Part shown: in pieces, positions 38,966 through 49,815 of the stretch
Layout of the letters: every line of letters begins with the position of its first letter
Numbering within the stretch: the stretch's first letter is position 1
NCBI RefSeq assembly: GCF_012952295.1
Contig: NZ_JABBCH010000003.1
Location: forward strand, 1-64,000
Direction: 5' to 3'
Source: Crystallibacter degradans
GTDB lineage: Bacteria; Actinomycetota; Actinomycetes; Actinomycetales; Micrococcaceae
Length of the DNA stretch: 64,000 bases
Notes under the pieces: generated by a model
What the model saw: only the letters and a program-made list of their open reading frames with translations
What the model was told of the DNA's origin: nothing
The model's database searches: none
Translations under genes and position numbers: made by a program

Positions 38966-39958
38966 ATGCACAACAACCCAGCTTCAATCGCCTCCCGGCG
39001 CCCGCGGGTCGGCAAGACCGTCGCCGGAATTCTCGGCATGGCCGCCCTGATCGCCTCGGCCGGCCCCGTCTCGGCCCACCCCGGTCACCATGACCGTCCG
39101 GACAATCCGCCGGACAGCATCGAACTTCCCGACGCCTCCTCGGCCGAGGGCATCACCGCCGGAAGGGGCAGTGCCTTCTACGCGGGTGACCTCTTCGAGG
39201 GAGACATCTACCGCGGCAGCCTGCGCAGCGGAACGGCCGAGGAGATCATCGACGCTCCGGACGGCCGTAAGGCAGTGGGCATGGACTTCAGCAAACGGCA
39301 TGATCTGCTTGCCGTTGCAGGCGGCGATACCGGCCAGGCCTACTTCTACGACACGGACACGGGCGAAACCGTGGCCAAGTACCAATTGGCTAAAGCGGGG
39401 ACATCGTTCATCAACGATGTCACGCTGACCCGACGCGGTGCTTGGTTCACCAACTCGCTCCAGGGCGAGTTGTACTTCGTACCCATCGACCGCCACGACG
39501 GCGATCTTGGGAAGGCGAGAACACTGGATTTGAAGGGACCGGCCAGCCAGACACCCGGGGACTTCAACCTCAACGGCATTGCCGTGGCCGACGACGGCCG
39601 CACCCTGGTAGTCGCCCACTCGGCCAAGGCCGCACTCTTCACGGTCAATGCCCGAAGCGGGGAAAGCAGGCTCATCCGCAACCTGGACCTGCCCCATGTG
39701 GACGGTATCGTCGTCGACGGCCGCAATATCTGGGCCGTTCAGAACATGATCAACCAGGTAAGCCGGATCAGGGTTTCCGATGACCTGCGCCGCGGTGAAG
39801 TAAAGGAAGTCATCACCGACAAGTTCTTCCAAACACCGACGACGGCGGCACTCATCGGGGATGAGCTGGCCGTGGTGAACGCCAAGTTCGACACCGGGCT
39901 CCCACCGACGGCCGATACCTATGAGGTGGTTATCGTAGATGCCTTCGGCGAAGACTAG
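38966..39958 (+). CDS. Secreted beta-propeller (SMP-30-like) protein
   Basis: 330 residues. Signal peptide RVGKTVAGILGMAALIASAGPVSA, followed by a His-rich start (HPGHHDRPDN). The rest has six-bladed beta-propeller rhythm as in SMP-30/gluconolactonase/LRE-like proteins: EGITAGRGSAFYAGDLFEGDIYRG, AVGMDFSKRHDLLAVAGGDTGQAYFYD, FNLNGIAVADDGRTLVVAHS and VDGIVVDGRNIWAVQNMINQVSRI. Function not predictable, perhaps a secreted lactonase or binding protein. It ends tail-to-tail with glmM, 3 bases apart. Confidence 0.8.
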   Translation: MHNNPASIASRRPRVGKTVAGILGMAALIASAGPVSAHPGHHDRPDNPPDSIELPDASSAEGITAGRGSAFYAGDLFEGDIYRGSLRSGTAEEIIDAPDGRKAVGMDFSKRHDLLAVAGGDTGQAYFYDTDTGETVAKYQLAKAGTSFINDVTLTRRGAWFTNSLQGELYFVPIDRHDGDLGKARTLDLKGPASQTPGDFNLNGIAVADDGRTLVVAHSAKAALFTVNARSGESRLIRNLDLPHVDGIVVDGRNIWAVQNMINQVSRIRVSDDLRRGEVKEVITDKFFQTPTTAALIGDELAVVNAKFDTGLPPTADTYEVVIVDAFGED

Positions 39959-39961
39959 CGG

Positions 39962-41329
39962 CTAGTCTGCGGCGACCGGTTGCGGCAACCCGAGGTGCTG
40001 CTTGACCGCCGCTGCGAGCTGGTCTGCCGTGGTCTGGGCCGTGGCCATGTCGGCTGCCTCGACCATCACGCGGACCACGGGCTCGGTGCCCGAGGGTCGC
40101 AGTAGCACCCGGCCGGTTTCGCCGAGAACCGCGCTGGCGGCGGCGATGGCGGCCTGCAGCTCGGCGTTGGTTTTCACCGCGGCCTTGTCCACGTCCTTGA
40201 CGTTGATCAGTACCTGCGGCAGGTGGTTCATGGCCTTCGCCAGCTCCGAGAGTGGTTTGCCGGTCTTGGCGACCTGGGCCGCGACCTGCAGGCCCGTGAG
40301 GACGCCGTCGCCGGTGGTGGCGTAGTCGGAGAAGATCACGTGGCCGGACTGCTCGCCGCCCAGGGAGTAACCGTGGGCGCGCATGCTTTCGAGCACGTAG
40401 CGGTCCCCCACCGCGGTCTCTTCGATCCGGACTCCGGCCGCCTGCAGCGCCAGCTTCATACCCAGGTTGCTCATCACCGTGGCCACCAGGACATTGTCCT
40501 TGAGCCGCCCGGAGTCCTTCATGGCCAGGGCCAGGATGGTCATGATCTCGTCACCATCAACCACGGTGCCGTTCTCATCCACGGCAAGGCAGCGGTCGGC
40601 GTCGCCATCGTGCGCGATGCCGAGGTTCGCGCCGTGGGCCACCACGGCCTTCTGCAGCTCCTCGAGGTGGGTGGAGCCCACGCCGTCGTTAATATTCAGG
40701 CCATCGGGCTCGGCGCCGATGACAACGATCTCGGCACCGGCGTCGGAGAAGACCTGCGGGGAGCAGCCGCTGGCCGCCCCGTGCGCGCAGTCGAGGACAA
40801 CCTTGAGGCCGTCCAGACGCGCCGGCAGGGTCTGCAGCAGGTGGACGATGTAGCGGTCCTCGGCATCCGCGAAACGGGAGATACGCCCGACCTCGGCGCC
40901 CGTGGGACGGCGGCGGGGGTTCTTCATCTCGGTCTCGATGGCGTCCTCGACCTCGTCGGCCAGCTTGTGGCCGCCGCGGGCGAAGAACTTGATGCCGTTA
41001 TCCGGCGCCGGGTTGTGCGAGGCGGAGATCATCACGCCGAAGTCCGCGCCCAGGTCCGCCACGAGGTAGGCGGCCGCAGGTGTGGGCAGCACGCCGGCGT
41101 CGTAAACATCAACGCCGGCGCTGGCGAGCCCTGCGGAGACGGCAGCGCTAATAAACTCGCCGCTGGCACGGGGATCCCGTGCGACGACGGCGGTGGGGCG
41201 CTTTCCGTCTTGAACCTGCCGGTGGCCAAGGACTACTGCGGCGGCCTGGGAAACTTCCATGGCCAGTTCTGCAGTGATCAGTCCATTGGCCAATCCGCGG
41301 ACACCGTCGGTACCAAATAATCTAGACAC
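39962..41329 (-). CDS. glmM: Phosphoglucosamine mutase
   Basis: 455 residues from the GTG at 41329, the standard start [15 protein letters not shown]. Interconverts glucosamine 6-phosphate and glucosamine 1-phosphate, the step after GlmS. The phospho-serine loop [19 protein letters not shown] and the metal-binding loop [16 protein letters not shown] are intact, as are the sugar loop [19 protein letters not shown] and the phosphate loop [15 protein letters not shown]. No Shine-Dalgarno is apparent. It follows rplM-rpsI on the same strand but is separated from them by a terminator. Confidence 0.97.
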   Translation of the reverse strand: MSRLFGTDGVRGLANGLITAELAMEVSQAAAVVLGHRQVQDGKRPTAVVARDPRASGEFISAAVSAGLASAGVDVYDAGVLPTPAAAYLVADLGADFGVMISASHNPAPDNGIKFFARGGHKLADEVEDAIETEMKNPRRRPTGAEVGRISRFADAEDRYIVHLLQTLPARLDGLKVVLDCAHGAASGCSPQVFSDAGAEIVVIGAEPDGLNINDGVGSTHLEELQKAVVAHGANLGIAHDGDADRCLAVDENGTVVDGDEIMTILALAMKDSGRLKDNVLVATVMSNLGMKLALQAAGVRIEETAVGDRYVLESMRAHGYSLGGEQSGHVIFSDYATTGDGVLTGLQVAAQVAKTGKPLSELAKAMNHLPQVLINVKDVDKAAVKTNAELQAAIAAASAVLGETGRVLLRPSGTEPVVRVMVEAADMATAQTTADQLAAAVKQHLGLPQPVAAD

Positions 41330-41397
41330 AGGAGACCATTTTACGGGAGGGAAACAGAGCAGCATGACATATGGCTCGCAAAGCACCTCTTAAAGCC

Positions 41398-41434
41398 AAA
41401 ACCCCGCCCGGTGGAATCCACTGGACGGGGTTTT
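41398..41434. terminator. Bidirectional terminator after rpsI
   Basis: AAAACCCCG (41398-41406) pairs with CGGGGTTTT (41426-41434). On the minus strand, in the direction of rpsI, the hairpin is followed by the T-run needed for a Rho-independent terminator. It lies 48 bases after the rpsI stop and upstream of glmM, so glmM needs its own promoter or read-through. Confidence 0.88.
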
Positions 41435-41482
41435 TGAAGCAGTCCGGAGTAGCGCTGATAGCGCTTCCCGGAAAGCGCAGAT

Positions 41483-41983
41483 TTAGCGCTTCGAGTACTG
41501 CGGTGCCTTACGGGCCTTCTTCAGACCAGCCTTCTTACGCTCGATGATACGGGCGTCGCGGGTCAGGAAGCCGGCCTTCTTCAGTGCCGGACGATTGTTC
41601 TCGCGGTCGATCTCGTTCAGCGCGCGGGCGATGCCCAGGCGCAGCGCACCGGCCTGGCCGGAAGGGCCGCCGCCGTTGATGCGTGCGAAAACGTCGTAAG
41701 CGTCATTCAGCTCAAGAAGCTTGAACGGGTCATTGACTTCCTGCTGGTGCAGCTTGTTCGGGAAGTAGTTGGCCAGCTCGCGACCGTTGATGGTCCACTT
41801 GCCGGAACCCGGAACGATGCGGACGCGGGCAATGGCTTCCTTGCGGCGGCCAACGGCGGCACCGGGGACGGTCAGGGCCGGGCGCTCCTTGGCAACGGCC
41901 TGGGTTGCCTCGGTGCCGCTTTCCGAGGTGTAGCTGGTGAGGTTCTCGCCAGCGGTGTTCAGCTCTTCAGTATTCTGAGCCAC
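41483..41983 (-). CDS. rpsI: 30S ribosomal protein S9
   Basis: 166 residues, with an about 40-residue acidic N-terminal extension ([21 protein letters not shown]) usual in actinobacteria. The S9 core is [30 protein letters not shown], with [19 protein letters not shown], and the basic C-terminal tail [12 protein letters not shown] reaches into the decoding centre near the P-site tRNA. Co-transcribed with rplM, 39 bases downstream of it. Confidence 0.97.
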   Translation of the reverse strand: MAQNTEELNTAGENLTSYTSESGTEATQAVAKERPALTVPGAAVGRRKEAIARVRIVPGSGKWTINGRELANYFPNKLHQQEVNDPFKLLELNDAYDVFARINGGGPSGQAGALRLGIARALNEIDRENNRPALKKAGFLTRDARIIERKKAGLKKARKAPQYSKR

Positions 41984-42022
41984 GATTCTCCTTGAATAAA
42001 TTCTTTAGTTTGGTGGCCAGGA

Positions 42023-42466
42023 CTACTGGGCGACCTGGGTAATTTCGAAGGTCTTCGGCTGCTGGGCAGCGTGCGGGTGCTCGGCACCTGCGTAGACCTT
42101 CAACTTGCCCAGCTGCTGGGCAGCCAGGGAGTTCTTGGGCAGCATGCCGCGGATTGCCTTCTCGACTGCGCGAACCGGGTTCTTCTCCAGCAGTTCTGCG
42201 TAGTTGACGGAGGACAGGCCACCCGGGAAACCGGAGTGGCGGTAGGCACGCTTCTGTTCGAGCTTGGCGCCGGTCAGGGCAACCTTCTCGGCGTTGATGA
42301 TGATGACGAAATCGCCCATGTCCATATGCGGAGCAAAGGTCGGCTTGTGCTTTCCGCGCAGCAGTGTTGCGGTCTGGCTGGCAAGACGACCCAGGACAAC
42401 GTCGGTGGCGTCAATGACGTGCCACTGGCGGTTGATATCGCCGGGCTTCGGGGTGTACGTACGCAC
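42023..42466 (-). CDS. rplM: 50S ribosomal protein L13
   Basis: 147 residues, normal length. Early-assembly protein of the large subunit. Core motifs [30 protein letters not shown] and [29 protein letters not shown] are present. First gene of the rplM-rpsI pair. The gap upstream (42467-42853) should carry its promoter and leader. I did not recognise a specific autoregulatory fold in it, and it holds no gene. Confidence 0.97.
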   Translation of the reverse strand: MRTYTPKPGDINRQWHVIDATDVVLGRLASQTATLLRGKHKPTFAPHMDMGDFVIIINAEKVALTGAKLEQKRAYRHSGFPGGLSSVNYAELLEKNPVRAVEKAIRGMLPKNSLAAQQLGKLKVYAGAEHPHAAQQPKTFEITQVAQ

Positions 42467-42765
42467 GGTTTTTGCCTTCGTTTGTTGTTCTCAGGGTAGC
42501 GGCGCATCCGTAGCGGACACGCACGCAAGTTCATCTATGCGCTACCGGAACTTCAGGTGAGGACTGAAATGTAACCAGTGGTCCAGAGAATCTCGGCTAT
42601 TTCCATGGACCAGGTGACTCTGCAACTGAGCCGTCTCACGGACATAGACGTATCGAGGTTGGACACGCACAACGACTACCAAGGTTACCGTGTTTGAGTG
42701 GATCAGGTCAAAAGGACCTGCGTGTTGCGCCACTGGCTCCTCGCGTACAGCCGTCGGGAGACGCA

Positions 42766-42836
42766 AACGCGTCCGCAGTTATTGCCGGAACGGGGCCGGA
42801 TACCGACCTGTTCCAAACGGTTACTGCGGACGCGTT
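42766..42836. terminator. Long inverted repeat downstream of ino1
   Basis: AACGCGTCCGCAGT (42766-42779) is an exact inverted copy of ACTGCGGACGCGTT (42823-42836), with 43 bases between that contain smaller GC-rich repeats. It starts 17 bases after the ino1 stop (minus direction), so it probably forms the 3' hairpin of that transcript. There is no T-tract, so termination versus mRNA stabilisation is open. Confidence 0.5.
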
Positions 42837-42853
42837 GGGTGCGAGGTGCCTGG

Positions 42854-43939
42854 TTAGCGTTCGATGTCGCCGCGGATGAAGGCTTCGACCTTGTCGCGGG
42901 CGATGTCGTCGTTGTACTGCTCGGGCGGGGACTTCATGAAGTAGCTCGACGCCGACAGGATCGGACCGCCCACCCCGCGGTCCAGGGCGATCTTCGCCGC
43001 GCGCACGGCGTCGATGATCACACCGGCGGAGTTCGGCGAGTCCCAGACCTCGAGCTTGTATTCCAGCGACACCGGGGCGTCGCCGAAGTTGCGTCCCTCC
43101 AGCCGGACGAAAGCCCACTTGCGGTCATCGAGCCACGCCACGTAGTCGGACGGGCCGATATGCACATCGTCCGCATGCATCTTCGCCTCGACGTTGGAGG
43201 TCACGGCCTGCGTCTTGGAGATCTTCTTCGACTCCAGCCGGTCCCGCTCGAGCATGTTCTTGAAGTCCATGTTCCCGCCGACGTTCAGCTGGTACGTCCT
43301 ATCCAGGGTCACGCCGCGGTCTTCGAACAGCTTCGCCATCACCCGGTGCGTGATCGTCGCACCGATCTGGCTCTTGATGTCATCGCCGACAATCGGGACA
43401 CCGGCGGCGGTGAACTTATCGGCCCACTCCTTGGTGCCCGCAATGAAGACGGGGAGCGCGTTGACGAAGCCCACGCCGGCATCGATCGCGCACTGCGCGT
43501 AGAACTTCGCGGCCGCCTCGGAACCGACCGGCAGGTAGCAGACCATCACGTCGACCTTGGCCGCGCGCAGCTCGGCCACGATGTCGACGGGCTCGTCCGG
43601 GGCCTCGACGATGGTTTCGCGGTAGTACTTGCCCAGGCCGTCCAGGGTGTGGCCGCGCTGGACCGTCACGCCCGTGGCCGGGACATCGGCGATCTTGATC
43701 GTGTTGTTTTCGCTGGCACCGATGGCGTCCGCCAGGTCCAGCCCGACCTTCTTGCTGTCCACATCAAACGCGGCAACGAACTCGACGTCGTTCACGTGGT
43801 ACTTGCCGAACTGCACATGCATCAGGCCGGGAATGGTCGAATCCGGATCCGCGTCCCGGTAGTACTGGACGCCCTGCACCAGCGAGGCCGCACAGTTACC
43901 AACGCCAACGATCGCGACCCTGATGGGATTCTCTGCCAC
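42854..43939 (-). CDS. ino1: Inositol-1-phosphate (1L-myo-inositol-1-phosphate) synthase
   Basis: 361 residues from the GTG at 43939 (AAAGGAG 6 bases upstream, [16 protein letters not shown]). Converts glucose 6-phosphate to inositol 1-phosphate with internal NAD redox, feeding phosphatidylinositol and mycothiol synthesis, both actinobacterial traits. NAD-binding [20 protein letters not shown], catalytic-region [20 protein letters not shown] and [26 protein letters not shown] match the short actinobacterial/archaeal type. Single gene. Upstream of mtlD by 147 bases but with its own ribosome-binding site. Confidence 0.96.
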   Translation of the reverse strand: MAENPIRVAIVGVGNCAASLVQGVQYYRDADPDSTIPGLMHVQFGKYHVNDVEFVAAFDVDSKKVGLDLADAIGASENNTIKIADVPATGVTVQRGHTLDGLGKYYRETIVEAPDEPVDIVAELRAAKVDVMVCYLPVGSEAAAKFYAQCAIDAGVGFVNALPVFIAGTKEWADKFTAAGVPIVGDDIKSQIGATITHRVMAKLFEDRGVTLDRTYQLNVGGNMDFKNMLERDRLESKKISKTQAVTSNVEAKMHADDVHIGPSDYVAWLDDRKWAFVRLEGRNFGDAPVSLEYKLEVWDSPNSAGVIIDAVRAAKIALDRGVGGPILSASSYFMKSPPEQYNDDIARDKVEAFIRGDIER

Positions 43940-44085
43940 GGTTCTCCTTTGACAAACACTGCGATTTGGGGCCGCGTCCGGTGGAAGCGGCCTGTCCATT
44001 CTAACGGCACGAAAACGGTGCCCACGTGCGCCATCTTCGTGCCTGTGAGCGCGACTATCGCTGGCTCGAACTCCTTGGCTGCAGG

Positions 44086-45234
44086 CTACATCTCGGCCTG
44101 GCGGGCTTCGATCAGCTTCTGGACCTGCGGGAAAAGCGGGTGCTCGGCCGTCAGGCGGGTGATCAGTTCCGTTGCTTCGGCAGGTTCAGAGTCGGACAGG
44201 ATCCGCGCCAGCTCCTTGGCTTCCGTGTCTGCCGCGTCGTCGAAACGCAGCGCGGCCGCCATTGCCTCGAGCAGTGCCACGGGCACCACGCCGCGCTCTG
44301 CGAGTTCGGCTGCCGGGCCGACGAAGCGCTCGTGCCTGCTCAGCTTGCGCAGCGGGGCCCGGCCCACCCGGTTCACGGTGTCCGGAAGGTACGGATTGGT
44401 GAAGCGGGAGAGGATCTTCTGCACGTAGGCTTCCTGCTCGGCCTCGGCGAAATCGTGCTTGGCCACCAGCAGCTGTTTGGTCTCGTCCAGCACCGCGCGC
44501 ACCTTCGCCGCGACGGCTGCGTCCGCCATCGCGTCGGAGATCTTCTCGATTCCCGCCGCGTAGCCGAAGTAAGCGGCCGAGGCATGCCCGGTGTTGACCG
44601 TGAACAGCTTCCGCTCGATATATGGCCCCAGCTCGTCGACGAAGGTGGCGCCCGGGATTTCCGGCGTGGCCGCACCGAAAGGCGCGCGCTCGATGGCCCA
44701 CTCGCAGAACGTCTCCACGGTCACGTCCAGGCCCTGGCCTTCCGCTTGGTTGGGCACAATCCGGTCCACGGCGGTATTGGCGAACACGGCCACGGCGGAC
44801 AGCTCCCCCGCCGAGGCGTCCCAGACGGCCTCGATCTCCTGGCGCAGGATGTCCGTGGCATTGATCGCGTTCTCGCAGGCCATGACCTGCAACGGCGGCA
44901 GTTCCGGTCCGCGTCCGGCCAGTCCGCGCGCAATGACCGGTGCCACGAACTTGAGGATGTGCGGGCCCACAGCGGTGGTGACCACGTCCGCCGTCGTTAT
45001 TTCCGCGACGACGTCCGCTTCCTGTTTGCCTGAGTTCAGCGCACGGAAGTTGTTCACGGTCTTGGTCGAAGGGTTCTCCCCCACCTGGTGGACCTCGTAG
45101 GAGGAGGCCGCGGCGAGCTGGTCGATCAGGGCGTCCGCCACGTCGGCGAAGACCACTTCATATCCGGCTTCGTGGAGCAGCAGCCCCACGAAGCCGCGGC
45201 CGATATTGCCGGCTCCAAAGTGCACTGCCTTCAC
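44086..45234 (-). CDS. mtlD: Mannitol-1-phosphate 5-dehydrogenase
   Basis: 382 residues starting at GTG ([17 protein letters not shown]). Oxidises mannitol 1-phosphate to fructose 6-phosphate with NAD. The Rossmann motif [27 protein letters not shown] is at the N-terminus. The mid-part [14 protein letters not shown] and the catalytic region of the polyol dehydrogenase family ([16 protein letters not shown]) are present. The start overlaps the mtlA stop (TAGTG), so permease and dehydrogenase are coupled. Confidence 0.96.
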   Translation of the reverse strand: MKAVHFGAGNIGRGFVGLLLHEAGYEVVFADVADALIDQLAAASSYEVHQVGENPSTKTVNNFRALNSGKQEADVVAEITTADVVTTAVGPHILKFVAPVIARGLAGRGPELPPLQVMACENAINATDILRQEIEAVWDASAGELSAVAVFANTAVDRIVPNQAEGQGLDVTVETFCEWAIERAPFGAATPEIPGATFVDELGPYIERKLFTVNTGHASAAYFGYAAGIEKISDAMADAAVAAKVRAVLDETKQLLVAKHDFAEAEQEAYVQKILSRFTNPYLPDTVNRVGRAPLRKLSRHERFVGPAAELAERGVVPVALLEAMAAALRFDDAADTEAKELARILSDSEPAEATELITRLTAEHPLFPQVQKLIEARQAEM

Positions 45235-47273
45235 TATGCGTTCACCTTTCCGAAGAGTTCCATGACTTCCTCCACCGTGGTGGCCTGCTCAAGCTGGGCC
45301 ACCTGCGCCTTGTTGGTGAAGATCTTGGCGATGGAGGCCAGGATCTGGAGGTGCTCGTTGTTGACGCCGGCGATGCCGACCACGAACTTGACCTGCTTGC
45401 CGTTCCAGTCGATGCCCTCGGGGTAACGGACCAGCGAGACAGCCGAGTGCATGATGTGGTCCTTAGCGGCGTTCGTGCCGTGGGGGATGGCCAGGAAACT
45501 GCCCATGTAGGTGGAGACGGATTCCTCGCGCTCATGCATCGAGTGCACGTAGCTCATATCGACGGCGCCGCGGTCCAGCAGGAGCTGGCCTGCCTCGTCG
45601 ATCGCCGAGTCGCGGTCCTTCGCGGTGCCGGTAAGAACAATGCTCTCCTCCAGCAGGACTCCCCTGCCGGTGGCTGGCTCCGCGGCATGTGCCCCCGAAC
45701 CAACCTCGGCGGCTGGAGCTGCGGCCACAGCTGCAGGATCGGAACCGGCGGCGGCAACTCCATCTGCAGTCAGCTCTTCGGCTGCAGCTTCGGCAGCGGG
45801 CACTCCATTGGAACCTTCGGCGACTGAACCTTCCGCACTGTCCTTGACCAGTTCAACGATGTCGTCGTACCGCGGGCTGTTCATGAAGTTGTCCACGGAC
45901 ACGTGTACCGCGCTCGAGGTGACCGGACGGGCACGCTCGGTCAGGTCCTGGTGCGTTACAACGACGTCGTACGTGTCGCTCAGGTTGGCGATGGCCGAGT
46001 TGGTGACCTTCACGTCCGGGAAGCCTGCGGCCTTGATCTTGTTGCGCAGCACCGAGGCGCCCATGGCGCTGGAGCCCATTCCGGCGTCGCACGCGAAGAC
46101 AATGTTCCGGACGGGACCGGCCAGGACTGCGGTGTCCCCGGTTCCGCCGCCCAGGGTGGAAGCAACCGAGCTCTTCTTGCCCTTGAGGCCTTCCATCTTG
46201 GCGGTTGCCTCGCCGAGGCCGTCCACGTCCGTGGTCTTGCTGGCCTTGAGGATGACGGAGGCGATCAGGAAGGAAACGGCCGCCGCGAGCACCACGGACA
46301 GCGTCACGCCGAAGTAACTGTCGCTCGCCGTGGCCGCATAGACCGCGAGGATGCTGCCGGGGGCGGCGGGCGAACGCAGGCCGGCACCGGTGAGCACCAG
46401 GGTGAAGATGCCGGTCATGCCGCCGGCGATGGCAGCGAGAATGATGATCGGCTTCATCAGGACGTACGGGAAGTAGATCTCGTGGATACCGCCGACAAAC
46501 TGGATCAGCGCCGCACCGGGCGCCGACGCGCGGGCCAGCCCCTTGCCGAAGACCATGTACGCGAGCAGGATGCCCACGCCCGGGCCGGGGTTGGCCTCGA
46601 GCAGGAACAGGATGGACTTGCCTTCGGCGAGCGCCTGTTCGGTGGCGAGCGGGGTCAGGATGCCATGGTTGATGGCGTTGTTGAGGAACAGCACCTTGGC
46701 GGGCTCGATGAGGATGCTGGTCAGCGGCAAGAGGCCGTTATTGACCAGGAATTCGACGACGGCGGCAGCAGCGTTGCTGAAAACCGTCACCACCGGGCCG
46801 ATCACCAGCATGCCGACAATGGCCATGATGGAGGCGAGAATGCCGGCGGAGAAGTTGTCGATCAGCATCTCGAAGCCCGGCTTGACCCGGCCTTCCCACA
46901 CCTTGTCCAGCTTCTTCATGATCCAGGCCGTGAGCGGCCCCATGATCATGGCGCCGATGAACATCGGGATATCGGTTCCCACGATGACGCCCATGGTGGC
47001 GGCTGCACCCACCACGCCGCCGCGGACGCCGTGGATCATCCGGCCGCCGGTGTAGCCGATGAGCAACGGCAGCAGGAAAGAGATCATCGGCCCGACCAGT
47101 GCGGCCAGGGTCTCATTGGGCAGGAACCCGTCCGGGATAAAGAGGGCCGTGATGATGCCCCAGGCGATGAAGGCCCCGATGTTGGGCATGATCATGCCGG
47201 AGAGGAAGGTGCCGAACTTCTGGACACCCACGCGCAAACTTGTTTTGGGCTTCGCAGCGGTCTCTGTTGCCAT
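45234..47273 (-). CDS. mtlA: PTS mannitol transporter EIICBA
   Basis: 679 residues. N-terminal EIIC membrane domain (about 1-345: [35 protein letters not shown] onward), then EIIB with the phospho-Cys loop [24 protein letters not shown], an Ala/Glu-rich linker of about 60 residues, and EIIA with the phospho-His in [13 protein letters not shown]. Takes up and phosphorylates mannitol using phosphate passed from PEP through EI and HPr. The nearby EI and HPr genes are destroyed, so it must rely on copies elsewhere. AGGAATTC precedes the ATG. 64 bases after the TetR gene. Confidence 0.96.
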   Translation of the reverse strand: MATETAAKPKTSLRVGVQKFGTFLSGMIMPNIGAFIAWGIITALFIPDGFLPNETLAALVGPMISFLLPLLIGYTGGRMIHGVRGGVVGAAATMGVIVGTDIPMFIGAMIMGPLTAWIMKKLDKVWEGRVKPGFEMLIDNFSAGILASIMAIVGMLVIGPVVTVFSNAAAAVVEFLVNNGLLPLTSILIEPAKVLFLNNAINHGILTPLATEQALAEGKSILFLLEANPGPGVGILLAYMVFGKGLARASAPGAALIQFVGGIHEIYFPYVLMKPIIILAAIAGGMTGIFTLVLTGAGLRSPAAPGSILAVYAATASDSYFGVTLSVVLAAAVSFLIASVILKASKTTDVDGLGEATAKMEGLKGKKSSVASTLGGGTGDTAVLAGPVRNIVFACDAGMGSSAMGASVLRNKIKAAGFPDVKVTNSAIANLSDTYDVVVTHQDLTERARPVTSSAVHVSVDNFMNSPRYDDIVELVKDSAEGSVAEGSNGVPAAEAAAEELTADGVAAAGSDPAAVAAAPAAEVGSGAHAAEPATGRGVLLEESIVLTGTAKDRDSAIDEAGQLLLDRGAVDMSYVHSMHEREESVSTYMGSFLAIPHGTNAAKDHIMHSAVSLVRYPEGIDWNGKQVKFVVGIAGVNNEHLQILASIAKIFTNKAQVAQLEQATTVEEVMELFGKVNA

Positions 47274-47337
47274 GTGAATTCCTAACGTGAGTCCCGCAGC
47301 GATGCGGGGTCAGCCGATACCTGTCGAAGGAGTGAGC

Positions 47338-48063
47338 TCATGACGAGCTGCTCGATATTCTGTGGAGCCATTCGAGGAAGAGCCTCAATTCCGAGCCGGA
47401 TAGTTGGTCCGAATGCGAAGCCTGGAGGGCCGCATTCAGGGCGATGGCTGCAACGACGACGGATGACTTGCCCGAGTCTTCCGCTGCAGCCGCATTGGCC
47501 TGATCGGCCGAGATCGCGGAGATCATGGAGTCCCGGGTCATCGTGGACAACTCCAGGTTCCGCTCCTCGGCAGGTTCCGAGATGAGCATGAGGGTCACGC
47601 CCACGTTGGCCGCGAGGGTGCTCCGGGCTGCCTCGCGGGGCGGCACATTGAGCTTTCCCGCGATTGCCGCCTTGTTGAGCATCTCCTCCATGAGTGCCTC
47701 GGCATCGGCCACGAGGGCCGGCCGGCTCTCGGGACGGATGTTGCCGAACATCACCAGGTAGAGGTGCGGCTGGCTCAGGCCGAACTGGACGTGGTTGTCC
47801 CACATCCTCTTGATGTCCTCCAGGGAATCCCCTGTCGGGGCGAATTTCCGCTCCCGCGCCACATACTCCTCGAAACCGCCGGCAACGACGGCGTCGAAGA
47901 GGCCTTCCTTGGTGCCGAAGTGGTGATACAGCGTTGGCGCCGTAACGCCCGCCAGCTTCGTGATCTGGCGAGTAGAGACCGCTGAGCACTGCGAATTCGC
48001 CAAAAGCTCTGCAGCCGCCCGAAGCAACCGGGTCTTAGCCGGAAGCTGGTCATCGACACTCAT
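47338..48063 (-). CDS. TetR family regulator of the mannitol locus
   Basis: 241 residues. The helix-turn-helix is textbook: KTRLLRAAAELLANSQCSAVSTRQITKLAGVTAPTLYHHFGTKEGLFDAVV (about residues 9-60). The C-terminal ligand domain is helical and ends with a Ser run. Genes for mtlA and mtlD follow on the same strand, and a palindromic site stands in front of it, shared with the divergent ptsI relic. A role in controlling PTS/mannitol genes is inferred from position, since most mannitol operons use other regulator types. Confidence 0.9.
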   Translation of the reverse strand: MSVDDQLPAKTRLLRAAAELLANSQCSAVSTRQITKLAGVTAPTLYHHFGTKEGLFDAVVAGGFEEYVARERKFAPTGDSLEDIKRMWDNHVQFGLSQPHLYLVMFGNIRPESRPALVADAEALMEEMLNKAAIAGKLNVPPREAARSTLAANVGVTLMLISEPAEERNLELSTMTRDSMISAISADQANAAAAEDSGKSSVVVAAIALNAALQASHSDQLSGSELRLFLEWLHRISSSSS

Positions 48064-48081
48064 AGCCGCTACCCTAGCACC

Positions 48082-48096
48082 TATAGCATCGCTATA
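48082..48096. promoter_or_regulatory. Candidate TetR operator between tetR and ptsI
   Basis: TATAGC-ATC-GCTATA, a perfect palindrome with a 3-base centre, lies 19 bases upstream of the TetR start and in front of the ptsI relic. It also contains -10-like TATAGC/TATAGG sequences on either strand, so binding would block both directions. Confidence 0.6.
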
Positions 48097-48115
48097 TGAA
48101 GTGAATCACAACTAA

Positions 48116-49790
48116 TCTTCACTTCCACAAGTAGGCGTCAGCACCGGCCGCGTCATCGGCATCGTCCGCCAGATGCCCAAGCCAGTCAGCGAGCCGCCTT
48201 CCGGCGAGCGCCTCGATGCCTCGACCAGCGCGGAGACCGCCGTCGCTGGCCTCAAAACGGCAGCGCAAGCCGTGCACGACGAGCTCAAGGGCCGCGCGGA
48301 TAAAGCCAGCGGAGACGGCAAGGCAGTACTGGAAGCCACGGACCTGATGGCCAAAGACACCATGCCGCTGAAGTCGGCAGCCAAGCTCATCAACGCAGGC
48401 ACCTCGGCCGAACGCGCCAGTTAGGAAGCCGGTGCTTCCGTCGCCGAGATGCTGCACAATTTGGGCGGTTACATGGCCGAACGCTCTACCGATGTCCTGG
48501 ACGTCCGCGCCCGAATCGTCGTCCGGCTGCGCGGCGTGCCCGCTCCAAGCATTCCAGCCTCGGACACGCCCTTCATCCTGGTGGCCGAGGATCTTGCCCC
48601 AGCCGACACAGCGACGCTGGACCCCGTCGTGCTTGCCCTGGCGACTTCGGACGGCTAGCCGCAATCCCACGCTGCTTTCATCGCCCGCTCACTCGGACTG
48701 CCCGCCGTCGTCGCCGCTCCCGGCGTGGACGAACTACCGGATGGCACGGAGGTCTTTGCGGACGGAGCGGCCGGCAACATCACGGTTGATCCGTCGGGCG
48801 AGCAGCGCGCCCGCCGCCAGGGCCTCGGCCGAAACGGCCGCCACCCTTGAGGTCTATGACGGCAATGGCACGACGGCGGACGACCATCTGGTCCCGCTCC
48901 TCGCCAACGAGGGCGGAACAAAGGACGCAGGGGCCGATGCAGCGCTGGGAGCTCAGGACGTAGGGCTCCCGCACGGAATTTTGTTTCCTTGAACGCGATA
49001 TCGAGCCGAGCGTTGAGGAACAGGCCGCCGTGCACCAGGGCGTTTTCGACGCCTTCCCGGGCAAGAGAGTGGTGCTCCGAACGCCCGACGCTGGCGCCGA
49101 CAAACCCTTGCCCCTCCTCACAGACGCCACCGAGCCCAATCCCGCCCTCGGCGTACGCAGCTACCTCACCGACTTCACCACCCCGGTGTCATGGAACACC
49201 AGTTGGAAGCAACTGCCCAGGCCGCCAACGTATCTTCCGCGGATGTCTGGGTCATGGCCCCAATGATTTCGACGGCGGATGAAGCAGCCCGGTTTGCATC
49301 GCTGTGCACTGCCGCCGGAATCCAGACGCCCGGCGTCATGGTGGAAGTTCCGTCCTCCGAACTGACCGCGGCCTCGGTGCTTAGCCACGTGGGCTTTGCA
49401 TCCATCGGCACCAACGGCCTGACCAGTACGCCATGGCTGCAGACCGGCAGCTCGGGCCGCTGGCCCAGCTCAACTCCCCGTGGCAACCCGCCGTCCTGCG
49501 ACTCATCCAGCTCACGGTGGGGGCGCGTCCTAGAAAGGTAACGGCAAACCCATAGGTGTCTGCGGTGAGGCAGCGGCCGACCCGGCCCTCGCCGTCGTGC
49601 TGGTTGGCCTCGGCGTTTCGAAGCTCACGATGACCTCCCACTCCCTGGCCGCCGTCGGGACCGTGCTGAAGTCGGTCACGCTGGAGCAGGCGCAGGAGCT
49701 TGCCCGCTTGGCACTGAACGCCGCCGACGCGCTCGACGCGAGGGCCCGGTCCGTTCCAAACTCTCCATCCTCGAAGGACTTGACCTCTAA
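48116..49790 (+). pseudogene. ptsI: Decayed PTS enzyme I
   Basis: Stitched frames cover nearly the whole enzyme I: QVGVSTGRVIGIVRQMPKP at the start, the N-terminal domain through DLMAKDTMPLKSAAKLI, TSDG-stop-PQSHAAFIARSLGLPAVVAAPG (the phospho-His region), LLANEGGTKDAGADAALG, FLERDIEPSVEEQAAVHQGVFDAFPG, LRTPDAGADKPLPLL, EPNPALGVR, MAPMISTADEAARFASL, FASIGTNGL, GVCGEAAADPALAVVLVGLGVSKLTM and a normal end KLSILEGLDL. In-frame stops occur at 48422-48424 and 48657-48659. At least four frameshifts follow, the start codon is gone, and the frame before 48116 is closed. Clearly non-functional. Confidence 0.85.
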
Positions 49791-49815
49791 CCGTCCTTAC
49801 CTCAGGAGAAATTCC

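Noticed and set aside
45903-47285. Plus-strand frame opposite mtlA
   Set aside because: Asp/Gly/His-rich mirror of the EIIC membrane domain with no ribosome-binding site.
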